Assembly: GCA_002474345.1 (NCBI GenBank)
Contig: DKQD01000150.1
Coordinates: forward strand, 1 to 9,458
DNA from: Bacteriovoracaceae bacterium UBA7317
GTDB taxonomy: Bacteria; Bdellovibrionota; Bacteriovoracia; Bacteriovoracales; Bacteriovoracaceae
Direction: 5' to 3'
Length of the DNA: 9,458 nt
How positions within the stretch are numbered: the first letter of the stretch is position 1; each line of letters opens with the position of its first letter. A program made the translations under genes and the position numbers. The notes beneath the pieces were generated by a model. That model saw only the letters and a program-made list of their open reading frames with translations, was not told where the DNA came from and searched no databases. Of the stretch, positions 5,512-9,458 are shown piece after piece.

Positions 5512-6333
5512 ATGACCTCTTTCAAAGGGAAAACTGTTTTTATAACTGGGGCCAGTAGAGGAATTGGAAAAGCTATTGGGCTAGCTCTTGCTAAAGATGG
5601 GGCCAATATTGTTATTGCCGCTAAAACAACTGAGCCTCACCCGAAACTCCCCGGAACAATTTATACATCAGCTGAAGAAATGGAAGCTGCTGGCGGAAAG
5701 GCCCTACCACTTTGTGTGGACATCCGCTTCGAAGACCAAGTTAAAGAAGCCGTTAAAAAAACAGTCGACACCTTTGGTGGAATCGATATTTTGGTCAATA
5801 ATGCCAGTGCCATTCAGCTGACTGGAACAGTTGAAACGGAAATGAAGCGCTACGACCTCATGCACCAAATCAATATTAGGGGCACCTATATGACCTCAAA
5901 ATATTGTATTCCTGAATTAGAAAAAACAGAAAACCCTCATATCTTAAACCTAAGCCCTCCACTTAACATGGATAAGAAATGGTTTGCTAACCATGTTGCC
6001 TATACAATGAGTAAGTACGGCATGAGTATGTGTGTCTTGGGAATGGCAGAAGAGCTTAAAAAGAAAAAAATTGCTGTCAACGCCCTTTGGCCTAAAACAG
6101 TCATCCAAACCGCGGCCGTTCAAAACCTTCTCGGTGGAAAAACTGTTATGGATAAAGGAAGAACACCCGACATTCTTGGAGATGCTGCCTATAAAATATT
6201 TCAGAAACAAAGTAGTGAATGTACAGGTAACTTTTTTGTAGACGAGGACTTTCTAAGAGAAGAAGGGATGGAAGACTTTGGTCAATATTCCGAAGCTTCA
6301 CCTCAAGATTTGATGCCTGACTTTTTTCTCTAA
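5512..6333 (+). CDS. HSDL2-like short-chain dehydrogenase/reductase
   Basis: A 273-residue cytoplasmic NAD(P)-dependent oxidoreductase of the classical SDR type. The Rossmann cofactor motif TGASRGIG is at 12-19, D70 is the usual adenine contact, NNAS is at 96-99, and the catalytic tetrad is N121, S148, Y164 and K168 (YTMSK). Throughout, the sequence follows the N-terminal domain of animal HSDL2 (hydroxysteroid dehydrogenase-like 2): DGANIVIAAKTTEPHPKLPG, GGKALP, NPHILNLSPPLN, YGMSMCVLGMAEE, VNALWPKT and the closing PDFFL. HSDL2 then adds an SCP2 sterol-carrier domain, which is absent here: the protein stops right at the domain end. The substrate is probably a hydroxyacyl or lipid-derived alcohol/ketone; that is inferred from HSDL2. 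ATG start with AAAGGAAA 8 bases upstream. It is transcribed alone, divergent from the DUF3604 operon, and ends at a strong terminator (6353-6386). Confidence 0.92.
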   Translation: MTSFKGKTVFITGASRGIGKAIGLALAKDGANIVIAAKTTEPHPKLPGTIYTSAEEMEAAGGKALPLCVDIRFEDQVKEAVKKTVDTFGGIDILVNNASAIQLTGTVETEMKRYDLMHQINIRGTYMTSKYCIPELEKTENPHILNLSPPLNMDKKWFANHVAYTMSKYGMSMCVLGMAEELKKKKIAVNALWPKTVIQTAAVQNLLGGKTVMDKGRTPDILGDAAYKIFQKQSSECTGNFFVDEDFLREEGMEDFGQYSEASPQDLMPDFFL

Positions 6334-6352
6334 AGCTAAAAAAAATTAAAAA

Positions 6353-6386
6353 AAAAGGTTTCTGGCCTAAAAACCAGAAACCTTTT
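6353..6386. terminator. Bidirectional terminator between SDR and DUF6607 genes
   Basis: AAAAGGTTTCTGG (6353-6365) pairs perfectly with CCAGAAACCTTTT (6374-6386) over 13 bases around an 8-base loop, with A-runs on the left and TTTTCTTAT on the right. It starts 20 bases after the SDR stop and lies about 40 bases beyond the stop of the converging DUF6607 gene, so it should end transcripts from both sides. Confidence 0.9.
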
Positions 6387-6427
6387 CTTATAAATCTTTA
6401 TCTTAACTTTTCTGAACTTATTCTACT

Positions 6428-7369
6428 TTATTTTAGGTAGTCAGAAATTGTATCCCTAATTTCATTTCTGACTCTTATAGAACGCGCCTCTCTAGAACCA
6501 GCATAAGTTTCATCTAGTTGAAAAAGTTTCTGCCAAAGCTTTTGTCCATCAACTTTCTTTTTAAATGAAAGAGTTTCCTGTCTTCCAAAAACTTCATCCC
6601 AAACTTTTCTCACGTTAAACCAGTACCCCTTATGTTCTTGCCACCAGTCTACGGCTTTTTGACATTTTGAGCTTGGCACTCTTTCGTAAGTGTTAAGACC
6701 TTTTTCCATAACGAGGGCCTTCGTCATTCCACCTCTTTTTTGAATTTTGATATTATCTTGATCGTGGATATGACCTGAAGCGATCATTTCATGTCTATTG
6801 GTTCTCTTTAAAATGTCGTAGTCACTTCTCTTTTTAAACTCTCTTCTTGGAAGAGGAGCATTTGCCGTACATTCCCAAAAGTTTTTTCCAGCATACCTTA
6901 TCCAAGGAGCTGAACATTCATAACGAGGACTATCGTCAACTTGATAAACCTTTTGAGTCCACATCCCCAAAGACTCATCGTCATCTAACATAACGGGTTT
7001 CCATGTATAATTCCCGATATAATCAAATAGGTTATTTTCTTCATAAACCCACTCTTGCCTCCAGTGCTTTATAATACTTGGACCAGCTAGAAGAAGGTGT
7101 TGAAGAGAGACTTTTCCTCTCTTTTCACTGTCTACAAAAATCCACTCCAAAACTGGACCTGATTTAAACCTATCGTGGTATTTATAATCTTCACTTAAAG
7201 AAAATGTTTCAGCATTTTGAAACGTTACTTTATAGCAACCTGTCATTTTCTTTATTGACTCAACATCCTTGCTATAATCACCAATAGTAAGCGCCGCGCC
7301 CCAAGTATTGGCAGAAACAACTAACGCAGTAAGAAATGAAATCAAGCGTCCCTTAGTCAGTTTTTTCAT
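6428..7369 (-). CDS. Secreted DUF6607-family protein
   Basis: A 313-residue exported protein of a conserved family without known function. Residues 1-25 are a Sec signal peptide (KK..GR, hydrophobic core, cleavage near NTWGA). The mature chain shows the family's runs in order: MTGCYKVTFQNAETF (42-56), LQHLLL (89-94), IKHWRQEWVYE (100-110), VYQVDDSPRYE (141-151), ECTANAPLPRREF (166-178) and KRSDYDILKRTNRHEMI with HIHDQDN (to 206). The many Trp, Tyr, His and Arg residues in these blocks look like a ligand-binding or catalytic surface of a beta-rich fold, but no known active site can be named. Length and completeness are as expected. ATG start with AGGAG 6 bases upstream. A single-gene transcript with its own promoter (7452-7424) and the shared terminator at 6353-6386. 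Family assignment is from memory of these motifs. Confidence 0.75.
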   Translation of the reverse strand: MKKLTKGRLISFLTALVVSANTWGAALTIGDYSKDVESIKKMTGCYKVTFQNAETFSLSEDYKYHDRFKSGPVLEWIFVDSEKRGKVSLQHLLLAGPSIIKHWRQEWVYEENNLFDYIGNYTWKPVMLDDDESLGMWTQKVYQVDDSPRYECSAPWIRYAGKNFWECTANAPLPRREFKKRSDYDILKRTNRHEMIASGHIHDQDNIKIQKRGGMTKALVMEKGLNTYERVPSSKCQKAVDWWQEHKGYWFNVRKVWDEVFGRQETLSFKKKVDGQKLWQKLFQLDETYAGSREARSIRVRNEIRDTISDYLK

Positions 7370-7423
7370 AAAAACTCCTATTTTTTTGGTTTTAAAAGTT
7401 GATAAAATAATAAAAGTGTTTTG

Positions 7424-7452
7424 TGTATAAAACTTTCGTTTCAGTAAATCAA
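7424..7452 (-). promoter_or_regulatory. Probable promoter of the DUF6607 gene
   Basis: On the minus strand TTGATT (7452-7447) is followed after 17 bases by TATACA (7429-7424), each 4 of 6 to consensus with ideal spacing in an AT-rich setting. Transcription would start near 7417, giving a leader of about 48 bases that contains the ribosome site AGGAG. Confidence 0.4.
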
Positions 7453-7600
7453 ACTTAATCTTAAACGCATCGAGCCTAATGCTAATAACAAGGACAGTAA
7501 AAAAAAGAATGAAAATAAAATTGTGGCCAGTTAAAAAGCAATGCTTAAAGTATCCTTATAAAAACTGGTAAAGACAATATTTAGTGAATAGGATTTAGTA

Positions 7601-9367
7601 ATGGAAAGCGTTATTGAAATTAAAAACTTCTCTCTCTCCTTTAAACACCATGACGGTCTTGTTCCGGCCGTTTCAAATATAAACTTAACTCTTAAAAAGG
7701 GACAAACGCTTGGGCTTGTTGGTGAATCTGGTTCAGGAAAAAGTGTGACCTCTCTTGCTATTATGGGTCTCCTTCCCTTCCATGAAGCAAAAATCATTTC
7801 TGGAGAAGTCCTTTATCAAGGGAAAGACCTTTTAAAAATAAATCAAAAAGAGTTTTCTCGTATTAGAGGCTCCAAAATCACCATGGTTTTCCAAGAGCCA
7901 ATGACTAGCCTTAACCCTGTTTTTAGTATTGGAAATCAGTTGATGGAACCCTTACAGCTCCATCAAGGATTAAAGAAAAAAGAGGCATTCGAAAAAGCCG
8001 TTTCTTTATTAGAGGAAGTCGGTCTTCCAGACCCAGAAAGAAAAGTCCACGATTTTCCTCATCAACTTTCAGGTGGTCAAAGACAAAGAGTCATGATTGC
8101 CATGGCCCTCGCTTGTGAACCCGATTTTATGATTTGTGATGAACCAACGACTGCTCTCGACGTGACCATTCAAAAGCAGGTTTTAGAACTCCTCATTAAA
8201 CTCCAAAAAACCCACCAAATGGGTCTCCTCTTTATAAGCCACGACCTTTCCGTTGTTGGTGAACTTTGCCATGAAGTTGCCGTCATGAAAAAAGGGAAAA
8301 TCGTTGAAAAAGGAAGCTCAAGAGAGCTCTTTTTGAACCCCAAAGATCCCTACACAAAAGGCCTTCTCGCCTGCAGACCAAAATTAGATCAAAACCCCAA
8401 GCGCCTTTTAACGGTAGAAGACTTTTCTCAAATGGAGGATGACCCAAACTTTGAGCTCCCGAGACTAAAAAAGGAAATGAAAACTGAGAAGAGTTTTACT
8501 CGAGGCTCAAAGGAAGAACCCCTTCTTAAAGTTTCTCATTGCTCAGTTTCTTTCCCTCTAGAGGAAAGGTTCTTTGGCCCTCCTAAAAAATGGTTTAAGG
8601 CCGTGGACGATATTAGTTTTACCCTCCATAAAGGAATGACTCTGGGCCTTGTTGGTGAAAGTGGTTCGGGTAAAACGACCCTTGGAAGGGCCATTTTACA
8701 ACTCGTCAAACAAACTGAGGGAAAAATTTATTACCGAGGTCAGTGCTTAAGCGACTTAAGCAAAAAAGAAATGAGAGACCTTAGAAAAAAAGTTCAAATT
8801 ATTTTCCAAGACCCTTATTCATCACTAAATCCAAGAAAAACTGTGGGTGAACTCATTACAACTCCTATGACTATTCACAACATAGGAAATTCTAAAAAAG
8901 AGCGGATGGAGATGGCCGAGGAACTCCTTCAAAAAGTAGGCCTAGACCCCGTCCACATTAACCGCTACCCTCATCAATTCTCAGGTGGTCAAAGACAGAG
9001 GATTTCTATCGCCAGGACCTTGAGTTTAAAACCTGAATTTATCATTTGTGATGAGTCTGTCAGTGCACTTGATGTCTCTATCCAGGCCCAGGTCTTAAAC
9101 CTTCTCCAAGACCTCCAAGAGGAGTTAGACCTGACCTATATTTTTATCTCCCACGACCTTAACGTTGTGAAGTACTTTAGTGATGAAATTATTGTGATGA
9201 AAGAGGGTAAAATTGTCGAAAGGGCCACTCCAACGGAACTTTATAAAAATCCAAAAAGCGATTATACCAAAAAACTTATCGATTCTATCCCCAAAGGAAT
9301 AGAGAAAGAAAACAGACAAAAGGCGTCTTTTAAAATGGGTCAACCTTCTGCTATACTATCCCCCTAA
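7601..9367 (+). CDS. Fused double ATPase of a peptide/nickel-type ABC importer
   Basis: A 588-residue cytoplasmic ATPase with two complete nucleotide-binding domains in one chain, like YejF or a DppD-DppF fusion. Domain 1: Walker A GESGSGKS (41-48), Q-loop Q98, signature LSGGQRQR (156-163), Walker B MICDE (177-181), switch H214. Domain 2: Walker A GESGSGKT (352-359), Q-loop Q403, signature FSGGQRQR (460-467), Walker B IICDE (481-485), H518. Both end in the oligopeptide-family tail (NPKDPYTKGLLACRP at 246-260; NPKSDYTKKLI at 550-560). Both sites look catalytically intact. The chain is somewhat longer than E. coli YejF, mainly in the linker (about 261-307) and the C-terminal tail. No binding protein or permease is visible here, so partners must be downstream or elsewhere and the substrate (di/oligopeptides, microcin-like peptides or nickel) cannot be assigned. 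ATG start with AGGA 8 bases before it. No terminator before the next gene. Confidence 0.93.
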   Translation: MESVIEIKNFSLSFKHHDGLVPAVSNINLTLKKGQTLGLVGESGSGKSVTSLAIMGLLPFHEAKIISGEVLYQGKDLLKINQKEFSRIRGSKITMVFQEPMTSLNPVFSIGNQLMEPLQLHQGLKKKEAFEKAVSLLEEVGLPDPERKVHDFPHQLSGGQRQRVMIAMALACEPDFMICDEPTTALDVTIQKQVLELLIKLQKTHQMGLLFISHDLSVVGELCHEVAVMKKGKIVEKGSSRELFLNPKDPYTKGLLACRPKLDQNPKRLLTVEDFSQMEDDPNFELPRLKKEMKTEKSFTRGSKEEPLLKVSHCSVSFPLEERFFGPPKKWFKAVDDISFTLHKGMTLGLVGESGSGKTTLGRAILQLVKQTEGKIYYRGQCLSDLSKKEMRDLRKKVQIIFQDPYSSLNPRKTVGELITTPMTIHNIGNSKKERMEMAEELLQKVGLDPVHINRYPHQFSGGQRQRISIARTLSLKPEFIICDESVSALDVSIQAQVLNLLQDLQEELDLTYIFISHDLNVVKYFSDEIIVMKEGKIVERATPTELYKNPKSDYTKKLIDSIPKGIEKENRQKASFKMGQPSAILSP

Positions 9368-9392
9368 ATTTACAAAAGTTTGAATCTTCGGC

Positions 9393-9399
9393 AAAGGAG
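9393..9399 (+). promoter_or_regulatory. Strong ribosome site supporting a TTG start
   Basis: AAAGGAG ends 5 bases before TTG at 9405-9407. It is the best Shine-Dalgarno match seen in the window and falls just after the ABC ATPase stop at 9367, marking the start of a new gene despite the rare start codon. A 6-base inverted repeat, ATCTTC (9384-9389) and GAAGAT (9407-9412), brackets it. Confidence 0.6.
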
Positions 9400-9404
9400 T
9401 GTCT

Positions 9405-9458
9405 TTGAAGATCCCAAAAAGCGAATTAAGCCACCCTATGGTTCACTACCTTCTTACG
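9405..9458 (+). CDS. N-terminus of an unidentified protein, cut by the window end
   Basis: Eighteen codons from TTG remain open to the end of the window and read MKIPKSELSHPMVHYLLT when the start is taken as Met. It begins 37 bases after the ABC ATPase gene, with a strong ribosome site and no terminator between, so the two are probably co-transcribed. An in-frame ATG at 9438 is a weaker alternative start because it lacks a nearby ribosome site. The residues show no signal peptide and are too few to name a family; whether it is a partner of the transporter cannot be told. Confidence 0.5.
   Translation, partial: MKIPKSELSHPMVHYLLT

Noticed and set aside
5950..6210. Minus-strand frame opposite the SDR gene
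   Set aside because: Antisense to the strongly conserved SDR domain, with no start signals and no recognisable features.
7370..7600. Possible small gene or RNA in the divergent gap before the ABC ATPase
   Set aside because: Apart from the DUF6607 promoter and ribosome sites, only AT-rich spacer with a TATAAA at 7557-7562 lacking a matching -35; no frame or stable hairpin was found.
7531..7797. 88-codon minus-strand frame across the start of the ABC ATPase gene
   Set aside because: It is antisense to the Walker A-coding region; the residues (for example FPEPDSPTSPS) are the usual mirror of GESGSGKS coding DNA, not a real protein.

Overview
The window is AT-rich, lysine-rich bacterial DNA with exported proteins that look Gram-negative: cleavable Sec signal peptides, a periplasmic anchored hydrolase, a SurA/parvulin-type foldase and a Spy/CpxP-like small protein. 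The mix of families (DUF4430, DUF6607, DUF3604, an HSDL2-type short-chain dehydrogenase) together with the base composition suggests a Bdellovibrionota-like bacterium (Bacteriovorax/Halobacteriovorax or Peredibacter type). That placement is an inference from protein style and has not been tested. The genetic code is standard: TGA is used as a true stop at 2186-2188.

Layout. 1-165: the tail of a LysR-type regulator frame that enters from outside the window and carries an in-frame TGA, so it is probably a dead gene. 281-817 (+): a small secreted Spy/CpxP-like protein, with a strong hairpin at 843-869 behind it. 818-1227: no convincing gene, but a minus-strand terminator (972-1003) and a possible decayed minus-strand mini-gene (1037-1159). 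1228-1701 (+): a small secreted DUF4430 protein. 1677-5332 (-): a three-gene operon, read as DUF3604 PHP-type hydrolase, then SurA/parvulin-like protein, then the ectodomain of a HupE/UreJ-family protein without its membrane part. 5512-6333 (+): an HSDL2-like SDR oxidoreductase. 6353-6386: a strong two-way terminator. 6428-7369 (-): a secreted DUF6607 protein. 7601-9367 (+): a fused double ATPase of a peptide/nickel-type ABC importer. 9405-9458 (+): the first 18 codons of a further gene.

The most interesting unit is the minus-strand operon. DUF3604 proteins carry PHP-type metal ligands and are poorly characterised. Here one is anchored in the periplasm and co-transcribed with a foldase-like protein and a secreted HupE ectodomain whose usual six-helix permease is absent, with translational coupling (ATGA) between the last two. 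As I recall, full-length versions of these three families are neighbours in other proteobacteria, so this looks like a reduced form of a conserved but undefined periplasmic system. The other genes look like independent housekeeping or accessory functions. No tRNA, rRNA, CRISPR array, insertion sequence or phage gene was seen.
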